A stretch of 64,000 nucleotides of DNA from Enterobacter kobei (GTDB lineage Bacteria; Pseudomonadota; Gammaproteobacteria; Enterobacterales; Enterobacteriaceae), in contig NZ_CP017181.1 in assembly GCF_001729765.1 (NCBI RefSeq), positions 1,116,001-1,180,000 of the forward strand, read 5' to 3'. Shown piece after piece: positions 10,663 through 20,355 of this stretch. The notes below the pieces were generated by a model. It worked only from the letters and a program-made list of their open reading frames with translations, made no database searches and had not been told where the DNA came from. The position numbers and the translations under genes were made by a program. The stretch's first letter is position 1. Every line of letters begins with the position of its first letter.

Positions 10663-10680
10663 CAAGGAAAACGGTTGCGC
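10663..10680 (-). promoter_or_regulatory. PurR operator of purEK
   Basis: Read on the minus strand the site is GCGCAACCGTTTTCCTTG, which fits the PurR consensus ANGCAANCGNTTNCNT at every defined position except the first. It lies upstream of purE, where PurR is known to repress purEK in E. coli when hypoxanthine or guanine is plentiful. Binding is inferred. Confidence 0.85.
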
Positions 10681-10704
10681 GGTCGTAAACCAGGCGAAAA
10701 AACG

Positions 10705-11427
10705 TTAAAACGGAAACGCAATCAGCTCAACACCCTCAGGCGTCACTTTGACCATGGAACCTTCGCTGTGCCAGGCACCCAGTACGACGCGATGGGCCGG
10801 TTCGCCGTTGGCAAGAAGGGAATGAACGTCAGGGCGGTGGGTATGACCGTGGATTAACCACTGAACCCCATGTTTTTCCATTACGCTCACTACGGCCTGC
10901 GGATTGACGTCCATGATGGTCATGGATTTACTGCTGTTAGCGGCTTTACTGCCCGCACGCATTCTGGCTGCGATGCGTTTACGGATAAAGAGCGGCAGGG
11001 CAAGAAACAGCGTCTGGATCCAGGGGGTGTGAACTTTGGCGCGAAACGCCTGATAGCCGGTATCGTCCGTGCAGAGCGTATCGCCGTGCATAATCAGCAG
11101 CCTGCGGCCATAGAGGTCGAGCACCTGTTCTTCCGGCAACAGCGTCATGCCGCTTTCGCGGGCGTAGCGCTTGCCGAGCAGAAAATCACGGTTGCCGTGA
11201 ATGAAATAGCAGGGGACTCCGGAATCAACCAGCGCCTTAATGGCGGAGGCGATTTCACGATGCAGCGGGTCAGGATCATCGTCGCCAATCCAGGCTTCAA
11301 ACAGGTCGCCCAGGATGTACAGCGCATCGGCGCTTTTCGCTTCACCGCGTAAAAAACGCAGAAAACCGGCGGTGATCGCCGGTTCTTCTGTTTGCAGATG
11401 CAGATCCGCAATAAAGAGTGTCGCCAC
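10705..11427 (-). CDS. lpxH: LpxH, UDP-2,3-diacylglucosamine pyrophosphatase
   Basis: A 240-residue calcineurin-like phosphoesterase of the E. coli length. Metal ligands appear in order: Asp8 and His10 (ADLHL), Asp41 (LGDLFEAW), Asn in HGNRD, and the C-terminal GHTHRP. It hydrolyses UDP-2,3-diacylglucosamine to lipid X at the membrane in lipid A synthesis. It starts 3 bases after the ppiB stop, so the two are cotranscribed. Confidence 0.96.
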   Translation of the reverse strand: MATLFIADLHLQTEEPAITAGFLRFLRGEAKSADALYILGDLFEAWIGDDDPDPLHREIASAIKALVDSGVPCYFIHGNRDFLLGKRYARESGMTLLPEEQVLDLYGRRLLIMHGDTLCTDDTGYQAFRAKVHTPWIQTLFLALPLFIRKRIAARMRAGSKAANSSKSMTIMDVNPQAVVSVMEKHGVQWLIHGHTHRPDVHSLLANGEPAHRVVLGAWHSEGSMVKVTPEGVELIAFPF

Positions 11428-11430
11428 GAA

Positions 11431-11925
11431 TTACTCGCTGACGGTCACGCTTGTAATCACAACGTCTTCTTTAGGAACGTCCTGGTGCATGCCGCTGCGG
11501 CCAGTAGAGACGGCTTTGATCTTATCGACCACGTCCATACCTTCAACCACTTCTGCGAACACGCAGTAGCCCCAACCCTGCAGGCTTTCGCCGGAGAAGT
11601 TCAGGAAGTCGTTATCAGCCACGTTGATGAAGAACTGCGCGGTCGCGGAGTGAGGCGCCTGGGTACGGGCCATTGCCAGCGTGCCACGGGTGTTTTTCAG
11701 GCCGTTGTTGGCTTCGTTTTTGATCGCTTCTTTCGTCGCTTTCTGCTTCATACCCGGTTCAAAACCGCCACCCTGGATCATAAAGCCGTTGATCACGCGG
11801 TGGAAAATGGTGTTGTCGTAGAAACCTTCGCGGCAGTAGTCCAGGAAGTTTTTAACTGTTTCAGGCGCTTTGTCATCAAAGGTTTTGATTACGATATCGC
11901 CATGATTAGTGTGGAAAGTAACCAT
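11431..11925 (-). CDS. ppiB: PpiB, cytoplasmic peptidyl-prolyl isomerase B
   Basis: A 164-residue cyclophilin without signal peptide. The active-site features [15 protein letters not shown] and the QFFIN motif are present. It speeds cis-trans isomerisation of peptidyl-proline bonds in the cytoplasm. It is divergent from cysS, with about 175 bases of shared upstream region, and is followed by lpxH after 3 bases. Confidence 0.97.
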   Translation of the reverse strand: MVTFHTNHGDIVIKTFDDKAPETVKNFLDYCREGFYDNTIFHRVINGFMIQGGGFEPGMKQKATKEAIKNEANNGLKNTRGTLAMARTQAPHSATAQFFINVADNDFLNFSGESLQGWGYCVFAEVVEGMDVVDKIKAVSTGRSGMHQDVPKEDVVITSVTVSE

Positions 11926-12100
11926 TTTTGCATCCTGTTCCGTTATTGTGGTACGTCGACCCGCGTTTGGGTCACATATAGGGGCTTGTTATAGCATAAC
12001 CACAGGACGCGATCACCTTGCATTGTGTGCTGATCCTATTCCGAATTATAGGTATTATAGGGAACAAACAACCCACACACGTGTTTACATGGAATCTTCG

Positions 12101-13486
12101 ATGTTAAAAATCTTTAATACAATGACGCGCCAAAAAGAGGAATTTAAACCTATTCATGCCGGGGAAGTCGGCATGTACGTGTGTGGTATTACCGTTTACG
12201 ATCTCTGTCACATCGGCCATGGGCGCACCTTCGTTGCCTTCGACGTGGTGTCACGTTACCTGCGTTTTTTAGGCTACAACCTGAAATACGTCCGCAATAT
12301 CACCGACATCGACGACAAAATCATCAAACGCGCGAATGAAAACGGCGAGAGTTTTGTTGCGCTGGTGGATCGCATGATTGTCGAGATGCACAAAGATTTC
12401 GACGCTTTAAACATTCAGCGTCCGGACAGCGAGCCGCGTGCAACTCACCATATTCACGAAATCATTGAGATCACCGAGAAGCTGATCGCACGCGGTCACG
12501 CCTATGTGGCGGATAACGGCGACGTGATGTTCTCCGTGCCAACGGACCCGACCTACGGTGCGCTTTCCCGTCAGGATCTGGATCAGCTGCAGGCTGGGGC
12601 CCGCGTGGACGTGGTCGACGTGAAGCGTAATCCGATGGACTTCGTGCTGTGGAAGATGTCCAAAGAGGGTGAGCCAAGCTGGCCATCTCCGTGGGGTGAA
12701 GGGCGTCCGGGCTGGCACATTGAATGTTCCGCGATGAACTGCAAACAGCTGGGCAAACACTTCGACATTCACGGCGGCGGTTCGGATCTGATGTTCCCGC
12801 ACCACGAAAACGAAATTGCGCAGTCCACCTGTGCCCACGGCGGCGAGTACGTGAACTACTGGATGCACTCCGGAATGGTGATGGTTGACCGCGAGAAGAT
12901 GTCAAAATCGCTGGGCAACTTCTTTACCGTGCGCGACGTGCTCAAGTATTACGATGCGGAAACCGTGCGTTACTTCCTGATGTCCGGCCACTATCGCAGC
13001 CAGCTGAACTACAGCGAAGAGAACCTGAAGCAGGCGCGTTCGGCGCTGGAACGTCTGTATACCGCGCTGCGCGGTACCGACAAGTCTGTTCCTGCCGCAG
13101 GCGGCGACGCCTTCGAAGCTCGCTTTATTGAGGTGATGAACGACGACTTTAATACTCCGGAAGCCTACTCCGTGCTGTTCGATATGGCGCGCGAAGTGAA
13201 CCGTCTGAAGTCAGAAGATATGGCGGCGGCGAATGCGCTGGCCTCTCATCTGCGTAAGCTCTCTTCCGTGCTCGGCCTGCTGGAGCAGGAGCCAGACGCC
13301 TTCCTGCAGAGCGGTGCGCAGGCGGACGACGGCGAAGTGGCGGAAATTGAAGCCTTGATCAAGGCACGTCTGGAAGCGCGTCAGGCGAAAGACTGGGCGG
13401 CGGCAGATGCGGCGCGTAACCGTCTGACAGAGATGGGGATTATTCTGGAAGACGGCCCGCAGGGCACCACCTGGCGTCGTAAGTAA
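12101..13486 (+). CDS. cysS: CysS, cysteinyl-tRNA synthetase
   Basis: A 461-residue class I synthetase. HIGH is at residues 37-40, KMSKS near 266-270, and the zinc ligands are Cys28, plus Cys and His in the ECSAMN and HHENE stretches. It charges tRNA-Cys with cysteine. The chosen start gives MLKIFNTM as in E. coli; a longer in-frame extension overlaps the ppiB start and is rejected, as is ATG 12089 four codons upstream. Confidence 0.97.
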   Translation: MLKIFNTMTRQKEEFKPIHAGEVGMYVCGITVYDLCHIGHGRTFVAFDVVSRYLRFLGYNLKYVRNITDIDDKIIKRANENGESFVALVDRMIVEMHKDFDALNIQRPDSEPRATHHIHEIIEITEKLIARGHAYVADNGDVMFSVPTDPTYGALSRQDLDQLQAGARVDVVDVKRNPMDFVLWKMSKEGEPSWPSPWGEGRPGWHIECSAMNCKQLGKHFDIHGGGSDLMFPHHENEIAQSTCAHGGEYVNYWMHSGMVMVDREKMSKSLGNFFTVRDVLKYYDAETVRYFLMSGHYRSQLNYSEENLKQARSALERLYTALRGTDKSVPAAGGDAFEARFIEVMNDDFNTPEAYSVLFDMAREVNRLKSEDMAAANALASHLRKLSSVLGLLEQEPDAFLQSGAQADDGEVAEIEALIKARLEARQAKDWAAADAARNRLTEMGIILEDGPQGTTWRRK

Positions 13487-13491
13487 TTTTC

Positions 13492-13573
13492 CCCTCACCC
13501 TAACCCTCTCCCACAGGGAGAGGGAATTGTTAGGTTTTCTCCCTCTCCCTGTGGGAGAGGGCCGGGGTGAGGG
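13492..13573. repeat. Long near-perfect inverted repeat between cysS and ybcI
   Basis: Two arms of about 33 bases (CCCTCACCC..CCCTCTCCC and its complement), differing at only a few bases, flank a short spacer; each arm itself contains the palindrome CCCTCTCCC-ACA-GGGAGAGGG. The family of CCCTCACCC/CCCTCTCCC repeats is common between enterobacterial genes and is distinct from the BIMEs elsewhere in this window. It can form a strong hairpin ending both converging genes. Confidence 0.85.
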
Positions 13574-13575
13574 CA

Positions 13576-14103
13576 TCAGCGCGCACGTTTTCTCCACCAC
13601 AGCAACCCCATCAGCACCACTCCCGGCAGCCAGACCCACAGCAACTCTGAAATGATCACCTGATGTCCGTACGGCGTGGTATAGCGCGACAGGGCAAACG
13701 GCGCGACTTTTATCACCTGCCACGGGGCAAAGAAGCGTTCATCTGACCACGGCCACAGCCAGCCGACCCCTTTTCCGCCGGTCGTCACGGAATCCAGCAG
13801 GCTGTGAGACAGCAGTGACACGGTCAAAAAAAGCCAGCAGCGCGTCAGAGGGGTTTTGAACCATCGTCGGCCAATCAGCACGCAAAGTATCGGCACCACA
13901 AAGGCAAACAGCAGGGAATGGGTAAAGCCGCGATGCCCGAAAACATTGCCGTAAGCGACGCCGAACTTAAACGCCAGCACGTCGGCGTCCGGCAGCATGG
14001 CGAGGACAATTCCGGCAAATAACAGGCGGGGAGGGATAACTTTACTTCCCAGGCCTAAGCCCAGGCAAAGGGGAACAGCTGCGTGAGTGATAACGGTAGG
14101 CAT
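13576..14103 (-). CDS. ybcI: YbcI/YdjM-family inner membrane hydrolase-like protein
   Basis: A 175-residue membrane protein of the DUF457 (LexA-binding, inner-membrane-associated hydrolase) family, like E. coli YbcI. It shows the predicted metal-binding pieces MPTVITHA at the start, MLPDADVLAFKFG and FGHRGFTHSLLFA, among about four hydrophobic segments. Function is not known beyond the family resemblance to membrane-bound metal-dependent hydrolases. I start at MPTVITHA (14103), where orthologues begin, not six codons upstream. Confidence 0.85.
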   Translation of the reverse strand: MPTVITHAAVPLCLGLGLGSKVIPPRLLFAGIVLAMLPDADVLAFKFGVAYGNVFGHRGFTHSLLFAFVVPILCVLIGRRWFKTPLTRCWLFLTVSLLSHSLLDSVTTGGKGVGWLWPWSDERFFAPWQVIKVAPFALSRYTTPYGHQVIISELLWVWLPGVVLMGLLWWRKRAR

Positions 14104-14176
14104 TGCATTTATCCATGGCAAATCATGGAAATATAGCAGGGTAATGGCGGAAAATACGCTGTGCTATATTCTGATT

Positions 14177-15193
14177 TTACGCCGACTCGCGTGCGATAAG
14201 CTGCCCGGAGAGGGTGATGCGTTGCGTTTGCAGATCTGGCTCTTTCAGCTTACGGATAATCAGCCCTGCCGCCTGACGCCCGGTTTCATCGCTCGCTGAG
14301 GAGACATAGGTCAACGACGGTGAGGTAAGGTTAACGTGAAGCATATCTTCAAAACCGACCAGCGCGACCTGCTGCGTCAGAAACACATCTTTACCCACCG
14401 TACGCCCCACCTGGTGAATGCCTGAGATGGAGCCGAGCATGGCATCCGGCGAGTGGCAGAGCAGGGCGGTGATGGTGTTGTTCTTCTCAAGCAACTGGCG
14501 CGTTGCCATCGCCGCCGCCTGGGTATCATCGGGGCAGGGGGGAGAATATTCGTCACGCCAGACCAGCCCGCTTTGCGTCATGGCACTGCGAAAACCGAGC
14601 AGGCGTTGCTCGCGGAGAAGACAGCCGTCGCGCCCGCCAATATAGGCAATATTGCGATGTCCGCGCTCGATAAGATAGCGCGCGGCCAGGTTCGCGGCCT
14701 GGCGGTTATCGCGCATGACCAGGTTACATTTTTCATCCAGCAACGACTGGGAAACGACCACCAACGGCAGCGGGCAGTGGCGAATGTGTTCCGGCAGCGT
14801 TGCGGTGCGGGTGTCGGACGCCAGATAGATGACACCCGCCACGCCCTGCTGCTTAAACGAGAGCAGGGTGCGTTCAAGATGTTCACGGTCATTCAGTGGC
14901 TGACCGAGAAACACCATATAGCCTTGCTTCTCCAGTTCCTGAACAATGCTCGCCATCACCTTGATGGAAAAGCTGTCGCTGAAGTCCCGCAGGATCAGGC
15001 CAATTAAATTAGAGGTGTTGGCGCGAAGGTTGGCAGCGGCGACGTTATGAACATAGCCCAGCGTCGTGATGGCGGCGTTGACCTTCCCGATCGTTGCCTC
15101 TGAGATTTTCCCTTTCTGGCGCAGCACCAGTGAGACGGTCGAGACCGAGACGCCCGCGTGCTTTGCGACATCAATAATGCTGACTTTCTTCAA
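14177..15193 (-). CDS. LacI-family repressor, MalI-like
   Basis: A 338-residue LacI-family regulator. Residues 4-25 form the helix-turn-helix (IIDVAKHAGVSVSTVSLVL) followed by the hinge; residues 60 to the end form the periplasmic-binding-like sensor. The HTH sequence VSVSTVSLVL and overall layout resemble MalI of E. coli. It lies 86 bases after a PTS permease on the same strand, so it probably represses that gene. A perfect palindrome with a central CG, the hallmark of LacI-family operators, is found upstream of the PTS gene. The effector sugar is not known. Confidence 0.85.
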   Translation of the reverse strand: MKKVSIIDVAKHAGVSVSTVSLVLRQKGKISEATIGKVNAAITTLGYVHNVAAANLRANTSNLIGLILRDFSDSFSIKVMASIVQELEKQGYMVFLGQPLNDREHLERTLLSFKQQGVAGVIYLASDTRTATLPEHIRHCPLPLVVVSQSLLDEKCNLVMRDNRQAANLAARYLIERGHRNIAYIGGRDGCLLREQRLLGFRSAMTQSGLVWRDEYSPPCPDDTQAAAMATRQLLEKNNTITALLCHSPDAMLGSISGIHQVGRTVGKDVFLTQQVALVGFEDMLHVNLTSPSLTYVSSASDETGRQAAGLIIRKLKEPDLQTQRITLSGQLIARESA

Positions 15194-15279
15194 AACCGCT
15201 CCCTGAAATTAACCGATTATCAGCCAGATAAAGTAATGCGTCCCCCAGCGTACAGGAGACGCATCACGCCGGCATCTTA

Positions 15280-16779
15280 TTATTTGCCAATCATGGTGGA
15301 CATGGTCTGGGCGATAAACTGTGCTCTGGCACCGAAAATCACCTGAATACCGTTGTCGCCAACGAAGACCACGCCGCGGGCGCCGAGTCCGTTCAGGCCG
15401 TCTTTATCCACTGCCTCGCTTTTCGCCACTTCCAGACGCAGGCGGGTAATGCAGGAGCCAACGGAATCAATATTCTGCGCGCCGCCCAGCAGGCTGATAA
15501 TCTCTGTGGCAAGTTCGGAATCGGACTTGTCATTTGCATTGGCAGTGACATCGGTACGACCCGGGGTTTTGACGTCGAAGCGACGGATCACGAAGCGGAA
15601 CGTAAAGTAGTAAATCAGCCCCATTGGAATGCCGATGATAATGGCATTCAGGAAGTTGGTCTTGTAACCGTTAAAGGACGGCAGGATCCCGAACGACAGG
15701 TAGTCGATAAAGCCCGCCGAGAACGATTTGGCGATATGCGCATGCAACAGGTACATGGTCATGTAGGCCAGGCCCGCCATGATGGCATTAAAGACGTAGA
15801 GAATCGGCGCCACGAAGATAAAGGTAAACTCTACCGGTTCGGTGATCCCCGTCAGGAAGCAGGTGAGCGCCGCCGAGAACAGAATACCGGCCGCAATCTT
15901 TTTGTTTTTCGTGTGGGCTTCGTGATACATCGCCAGGCACGCCGCAGGCAGCGCGAACAGCATCAGCGGGAATTCACCCTGCATGAATTTACCGGCGTTC
16001 TGGTAGGTGTCGCTGCTGAAGGATTTCACCCCTTCTTCCAGCATCTTGAACCAGATGGTCTGGTCGCCATGTATCACCTGGCCTGCCTGAGTTGTGTAAT
16101 CCCCAAACGAATACCAGAACGACGGATACCAGATATGGTGCAGACCGAGGGGGATTAGCGCACGCTCCACCAGGCCGAAGATAAAGGTCGAGGCCGCCTG
16201 GTTATCGCCGTTAACAATCACCGAGAGTGCGTCGATACCGGCCTGAATATGCTGCCAGACGTACGGCAGCAACAGCCCCATCAGGAACGAGAGGAACGCG
16301 GTGGCAATCGCCACGAAGCGCTTACCGGAGAAGAAGCCAAGGAACTCCGGCAGCTGCATGGTGTGGAAGCGGTTAAAACACCAGGCCGCAAGGATACCGC
16401 AGATCAGGCCGCCGAAGACGCCCATCTGCAGCGTGGGTATGCCGACCACCATGGCGTATTTCCCGCCCTGCGAGGCCATTTCCGGCGTGATGCTCAGCAC
16501 GGTGCTGATGGTGATGTTGGTGACAAACACCGAGACCGCCGCAGAGAGCGCCGCAATACCGGACTCTGACGCCAGGCCCACGGCGGAGCCAATGGCGAAC
16601 AGCATCGGCAGGTTGTCAAAAATCACCCCGCCCGCGTTCATCATCAGCGGCAGATGGAACTTGTCGCCGAAGGCCAGCAGCAGGCCCGCAGCGGGAAGCA
16701 GTGAAATTGGCAGCATTAAGGCGCGACCAATCATCGATAACTTAGACAGCGATTTAACAAACCCTGATATCAGACCCAT
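15280..16779 (-). CDS. PTS glucose/maltose-type EIICB permease
   Basis: A 499-residue PTS permease. Residues 1 to about 400 are the EIIC membrane domain of the glucose superfamily (LPEFLGFFSGKRFV, GLHHIWYPSFWYSFGD, the ITEPVEFTFIFVAPILY signature); the C-terminal 85 residues are an EIIB domain whose phosphorylated Cys is in SCITRLRLEV. There is no EIIA, so it must use EIIA-Glc (Crr). Sequence is closer to PtsG-type than to MalX, but the regulator is MalI-like, so the sugar could be a glucoside or amino sugar. Transcribed with the LacI-family gene downstream. Confidence 0.88.
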   Translation of the reverse strand: MGLISGFVKSLSKLSMIGRALMLPISLLPAAGLLLAFGDKFHLPLMMNAGGVIFDNLPMLFAIGSAVGLASESGIAALSAAVSVFVTNITISTVLSITPEMASQGGKYAMVVGIPTLQMGVFGGLICGILAAWCFNRFHTMQLPEFLGFFSGKRFVAIATAFLSFLMGLLLPYVWQHIQAGIDALSVIVNGDNQAASTFIFGLVERALIPLGLHHIWYPSFWYSFGDYTTQAGQVIHGDQTIWFKMLEEGVKSFSSDTYQNAGKFMQGEFPLMLFALPAACLAMYHEAHTKNKKIAAGILFSAALTCFLTGITEPVEFTFIFVAPILYVFNAIMAGLAYMTMYLLHAHIAKSFSAGFIDYLSFGILPSFNGYKTNFLNAIIIGIPMGLIYYFTFRFVIRRFDVKTPGRTDVTANANDKSDSELATEIISLLGGAQNIDSVGSCITRLRLEVAKSEAVDKDGLNGLGARGVVFVGDNGIQVIFGARAQFIAQTMSTMIGK

Positions 16780-16822
16780 GCTGATTTCCCCCGAGTAGCG
16801 CTTTTTTTGGCGCTGTTATTGT

Positions 16823-16852
16823 AAGTAGAACGTTTTAGTAGAACGTTCTACT
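16823..16852 (-). promoter_or_regulatory. Probable LacI-family operator for PTS operon
   Basis: A perfect 16-bp palindrome AGTAGAACGTTCTACT lies at 16837-16852, and a second, imperfect copy (AAGTAGAACGTTTTAG) begins at 16823, so two half-overlapping operators sit 44-73 bases upstream of the PTS start. The central CG and length match LacI-family operators; the AACGTT core resembles MalI sites. The regulator encoded at 14177-15193 is the natural candidate. Confidence 0.75.
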
Positions 16853-16975
16853 TATCGTGGAGAAAGCCTGAAATACGCGCAACTGAATTCTCACCTTTCA
16901 ACAGATGAAATAGTGATTATTTGAAGTTGATCGATAATTAACCGTGATGATTGTGGGGGGATGGTGAGAGAAATC

Positions 16976-17056
16976 GCCGGGTGCGGCTTCGCCTTACCCG
17001 GCCTACAAATGGAGACAGTACGTAGGCCCGGTAAGCGCAGCGCCACCGGGCATCAG
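16976..17056. repeat. REP/BIME repeat
   Basis: Two head-to-head REP units (GCCGGGTGCGGCTTCGCCTTACCCGGC and GGCCCGGTAAGCGCAGCGCCACCGGGC) fill the space downstream of ybcJ. This is the same repeat family as the other BIMEs in the window. Confidence 0.85.
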
Positions 17057-17061
17057 ACGGC

Positions 17062-17274
17062 TCAGGCCGTAACCGTCACGCTCTGTCCTTCAAAACTCAC
17101 GGTCTGGCCCGCGACAATTTTGCAGCGCTTACGGGTTTCCACCGCGCCGTCGACTTTTACCAGTCCATCGGCAATGGCGATTTTGGCCTGCGCGCCGCTT
17201 TCGCTCCAGCCTTCCAGCTTCAGCAGATCGCACAGCTCTACGTGCGGGTGTTTACCTAATGAAAATGTCGCCAT
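17062..17274 (-). CDS. ybcJ: YbcJ, S4-like RNA-binding protein
   Basis: A 70-residue protein of exact E. coli length with a single S4-type RNA-binding fold (LCDLLKLEGWSESGAQAKIAIADGLVKV pattern, GxVETRKRCKI). It is presumed to bind structured RNA, perhaps in ribosome or tRNA metabolism. It starts one base after the folD stop on the same strand, a conserved folD-ybcJ operon. Confidence 0.93.
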   Translation of the reverse strand: MATFSLGKHPHVELCDLLKLEGWSESGAQAKIAIADGLVKVDGAVETRKRCKIVAGQTVSFEGQSVTVTA

Positions 17275-17275
17275 C

Positions 17276-18142
17276 TTACGCGTCCTCTACGTCGTGATAC
17301 TCTTCGCATGCCTGCAACGTATTCTGAATCAGTGTTGCTACGGTCATTGGGCCTACGCCGCCCGGTACTGGCGTGATGTAAGAGGCGCGTGCCGCCGCAT
17401 CTTCATATACCACGTCGCCGACCACTTTGCCGTTTTCCAGACGGTTAATACCGACGTCCACGACAATTGCGCCTTCTTTGATCCACTCTCCAGGAATAAA
17501 GCCCGGCTTGCCAACCGCCACGATCAGCAGATCGGCGTTCTCGACGTGGTGACGCAGGTTTTTGGTGAAGCGGTGGGTCACGGTGGTCGTGCAGCCAGCC
17601 AGCAGCAGCTCCATGCTCATCGGGCGGCCCACGATGTTGGACGCACCGATGACAACGGCGTTAAGACCGTAAGTGTCGATGTTATAGCGCTCCAGCAGCG
17701 TCACGATACCACGCGGGGTACATGGGCGCAGACGCGGCGCGCGCTGGCACAGACGACCCACGTTGTACGGATGGAAACCGTCAACGTCTTTATCCGGGGC
17801 GATACGCTCCAGCACCTTCACGTTGTCGATGCCTGCTGGCAGCGGCAATTGAACCAGAATACCGTCGATCTCTTTATCGGCGTTCAGGGTGTCAATCAGT
17901 TCCAGCAGTTCCGCTTCGCTGGTGGTTTCAGGCAAATCGTAAGAGCGGGAGACGAACCCCACCTCTTCACACGCTTTGCGCTTGCTACCGACATAAATCT
18001 GCGATGCCGGGTTGCTACCAACCAGCACAACGGCGAGCCCGGGAGCGCGTTTTCCGGCAACTTTACGCGCCTTCACTTTTTCCGCGACCTCAGAGCGCAC
18101 CTGCTGCGCAATCGTTTTACCGTCAATTATCTTTGCTGCCAT
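17276..18142 (-). CDS. folD: FolD, methylene-THF dehydrogenase/cyclohydrolase
   Basis: A 288-residue bifunctional enzyme of E. coli length. The catalytic region [13 protein letters not shown] with its lysine, the substrate motif QLPLP and the NADP-binding [10 protein letters not shown] and [10 protein letters not shown] signatures are all present. It interconverts 5,10-methylene-THF and 10-formyl-THF in one-carbon metabolism. The fimbrial operon starts divergently after about 310 bases. Confidence 0.97.
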   Translation of the reverse strand: MAAKIIDGKTIAQQVRSEVAEKVKARKVAGKRAPGLAVVLVGSNPASQIYVGSKRKACEEVGFVSRSYDLPETTSEAELLELIDTLNADKEIDGILVQLPLPAGIDNVKVLERIAPDKDVDGFHPYNVGRLCQRAPRLRPCTPRGIVTLLERYNIDTYGLNAVVIGASNIVGRPMSMELLLAGCTTTVTHRFTKNLRHHVENADLLIVAVGKPGFIPGEWIKEGAIVVDVGINRLENGKVVGDVVYEDAAARASYITPVPGGVGPMTVATLIQNTLQACEEYHDVEDA

Positions 18143-18451
18143 CAGAGAGATGATTCCGTCTGTAACGTTTGAAAGGGGGGATTGCCTGTATTTTGTCAGA
18201 AGCGAGCGCCGCTGTCAGTCACCCTTTACGCGTTTTTATCAGCGAGACGCAAAAACCCTTCTTAGTGGGTGGTCAATTTCTTAGGCAGTATTAGGATGTG
18301 ACCTGGCGAAATGGCAGCGTTTTGACATATTTAAAAACCTATTCCTGCGCTACTTTGTCTCCTCCGAAATAAGCTTTCAATTAATCAATTGAACGTATTT
18401 CTTATTCCCGATTTTCGCGGGAAGGGTTATTTACATTTTAAAGGAATAGAC
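18143..18451. promoter_or_regulatory. Divergent control region between folD and the fimbrial operon
   Basis: This 309-base stretch has no gene. The half next to the pilin gene is AT-rich (TTTCAATTAATCAATTGAAC contains the 14-bp palindrome TTCAATTAATTGAA-like sequence TTCAATTAATCAATTGAA), and a good ribosome site AAAGGAATAGAC precedes ATG 18452. I see no pair of inverted repeats of the kind that bounds the invertible fimS switch of E. coli, so expression is more likely controlled by the FimZ/FimY-type regulators downstream, as in Salmonella. Confidence 0.6.
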
Positions 18452-19015
18452 ATGAAACTCAGCAACATTGCTTCTACTGTTATTGCTACACTGGCCCTGG
18501 TCGCGGGTGCCGCTCATGCTGAAGACCCAGCCACGCCGGTAACCGTAAATGGCGGTACCGTGCATTTTAAAGGTGAACTGGTTAATGCTGCTTGTTCAGT
18601 AAATACTGATTCTTCCGAGCAGACCGTTAATCTCGGTCAGTATCGTACCGCGAAATTCACCAAAGTGGGCGACACCACCTCTAATATTCCATTCAACATT
18701 GAGCTGAATGACTGCGATCCGCTGGTAGCTAAAACCGCTGCGGTTGCCTTCACCGGTCAGATCGACCCAACCGACAAAACCCTGCTGGCCGTGACGTCCG
18801 GTAACAACGACAACACCGCAAAAGGCGTGGGTATCGAGATCCTCGACAGCAAATCCAGCGTGCTGACTCCAGACGGTGCGACCTTCTCTGCCGCTCAGAC
18901 GCTGATTGAAGGGACTAACACCCTGAAATTCACCGCGCGTTATAAATCAACGGCTGCGACCACCGAGCCAGGCCAGGCGAACGCTGACGCCACCTTCGTA
19001 ATGAAATACGAATAA
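18452..19015 (+). CDS. Major type 1-like fimbrial subunit
   Basis: A 187-residue pilin of the FimA/SfmA class. It has a signal peptide (residues 1 to about 23, ending AAHA|ED), the N-terminal donor strand region ([20 protein letters not shown]), two cysteines forming the pilin disulphide (AACSV and NDCDP), and the C-terminal penultimate-Tyr pilin motif ([10 protein letters not shown]). It polymerises into the fimbrial rod by donor-strand exchange. It is the first gene of the operon and is followed by a hairpin that probably lowers expression of the downstream genes. Confidence 0.92.
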   Translation: MKLSNIASTVIATLALVAGAAHAEDPATPVTVNGGTVHFKGELVNAACSVNTDSSEQTVNLGQYRTAKFTKVGDTTSNIPFNIELNDCDPLVAKTAAVAFTGQIDPTDKTLLAVTSGNNDNTAKGVGIEILDSKSSVLTPDGATFSAAQTLIEGTNTLKFTARYKSTAATTEPGQANADATFVMKYE

Positions 19016-19037
19016 TTCCCTCGCACAAGGATGTTCA

Positions 19038-19055
19038 GGCCTCAGGGATGAGGCC
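19038..19055 (+). terminator. Stem-loop between major pilin and minor genes
   Basis: GGCCTCA-GGGA-TGAGGCC forms a perfect 7-bp stem 22 bases after the pilin stop, without a T run. Such partial terminators or processing barriers commonly set the excess of main pilin over assembly proteins. Function is inferred. Confidence 0.55.
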
Positions 19056-19082
19056 GTCATACGCAAATGCCAGGAATGAAGG

Positions 19083-19628
19083 ATGACAAGGACTGGAACA
19101 CTACTGCTGTTAACCCTTGCGATGGCTGGCCCGGCATCGGCACATACCGTGGTGATCGACGGTGGCAAAGTGCATCTTCGCGGGGAGCTGGTAAACGGCG
19201 GCTGCGCCGTGGCGCCCGACAGCCAGAATATGCGCATCGACATGGGGCAGTACCGAACCAATTCATTTTCCGGTGTGGGCAGTTTCTCAACGGTTAACGT
19301 GCCCTTCACCGTGCGACTGCTGGATTGCAGCGTGGATGTCTCGCGCACCGTAGGGATCCAGTTTCAGGGTGTTACACCAGAGGAAGATCCGCAGGTTTTT
19401 CTGGCGACATCGCGGCCAGGCGAAACACCTGTCAGCAGCGGCGTGGGGTTGGCGCTTTTTGATGAACAGCAGCATCAGATTATCCCAAATGCAACGGCCG
19501 TCAGCTGGTTGCCGGTGAATACCAGCGAGCTCGCATTTCATTTTAGCGCCCGCTATCGCGCTATTTCCGAACACCTCGTGCCAGGCAATATTCAGTCGGA
19601 TGTCTGGTTTACGTTGATTTATCCATAA
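19083..19628 (+). CDS. FimI-like minor fimbrial subunit
   Basis: A 181-residue pilin-fold protein with signal peptide (residues 1 to about 20, ending ASA|HT), the [10 protein letters not shown] and LLDCSVDV cysteine regions and the C-terminal [10 protein letters not shown]. Its place between the major pilin and the chaperone matches fimI of the E. coli and Salmonella type 1 operons, where FimI is needed for normal fimbriation, probably to end the rod at the base. Confidence 0.85.
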   Translation: MTRTGTLLLLTLAMAGPASAHTVVIDGGKVHLRGELVNGGCAVAPDSQNMRIDMGQYRTNSFSGVGSFSTVNVPFTVRLLDCSVDVSRTVGIQFQGVTPEEDPQVFLATSRPGETPVSSGVGLALFDEQQHQIIPNATAVSWLPVNTSELAFHFSARYRAISEHLVPGNIQSDVWFTLIYP

Positions 19629-19662
19629 CACCTGCGAACACATTATTAAAGGTACGGTTTTG

Positions 19663-20355
19663 ATGAATATGCTAATTAAACCAGGACTGATGTTATCGTT
19701 TATTTTAATGATGGTTTCTACTTGCGCGAATGCTTCCGGCGGTATTGCGCTGGGGGCCACACGCGTTATTTACCCGGCGGATGCGAAGCAAACGTCGCTG
19801 GCGATCACCAACAGCAATAAACAAGAACGCTATTTAATTAACGCGTGGATCGAAAATGCAAACGGGCAGAAGGAGAAAACCTTTGCCGTCACGCCGCCGC
19901 TGTTTGTTAGCGAGCCGGACAGTGAAAACACGCTGCGTATTATTTACGCCGGGCCAGCGCTGCCCGCCGATCGCGAGTCGCTCTTTTACATGAACGTGAA
20001 GGCGATCCCGTCAGTGAACAAAGCAAAAACAGAAAACAATAACGTGCTGCAGCTGGCGATCCTTTCGCGTATCAAACTGTTTGTACGCCCGAATAATCTG
20101 GCGATGCAGCCAGAAGAGGCACTCTCTCAACTGCGTTTTGAGCGCGTTGGTAACCATCTCAAGGTCAGCAATGCGTCTCCTTACTACATCACCCTGGTCA
20201 ACCTGAAGCTGGGCGGTCAGACGCTGGAAAACCTGATGGTGGCACCGAAAAACTCGGCTCAGCAGGTGCTGCCAGCCGGTGCCAGCGGTACGCTCTCATG
20301 GCAGAGCGTGAACGACTACGGTGCCATTACACCGGCGCGTAGCGTCAACCTGTGA
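19663..20355 (+). CDS. Fimbrial periplasmic chaperone (FimC-like)
   Basis: A 230-residue PapD/FimC-type chaperone. It has a signal peptide (residues 1 to about 25), the first Ig domain with [12 protein letters not shown], the conserved YLINAWIEN stretch, and the family signature in the G1 strand region with alternating hydrophobics ([18 protein letters not shown]). It caps pilin subunits in the periplasm and hands them to the usher. ATG 19663 is preferred over an adjoining TTG. The stop overlaps the usher start GTG 20352. Confidence 0.93.
   Translation: MNMLIKPGLMLSFILMMVSTCANASGGIALGATRVIYPADAKQTSLAITNSNKQERYLINAWIENANGQKEKTFAVTPPLFVSEPDSENTLRIIYAGPALPADRESLFYMNVKAIPSVNKAKTENNNVLQLAILSRIKLFVRPNNLAMQPEEALSQLRFERVGNHLKVSNASPYYITLVNLKLGGQTLENLMVAPKNSAQQVLPAGASGTLSWQSVNDYGAITPARSVNL

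Noticed and set aside
13492..13573. CRISPR repeat
   Set aside because: It is a single inverted pair between converging genes, with no regularly spaced direct repeats; no CRISPR array was seen in the window.
15280..16779. Naming the PTS gene malX because of the MalI-like regulator
   Set aside because: The permease sequence is closer to the PtsG type and no malY lies beside it.
18143..18451. Possible invertible fimS-like switch before the pilin gene
   Set aside because: I could not find a pair of inverted repeats several hundred bases apart, and no FimB/FimE-type recombinase is nearby.
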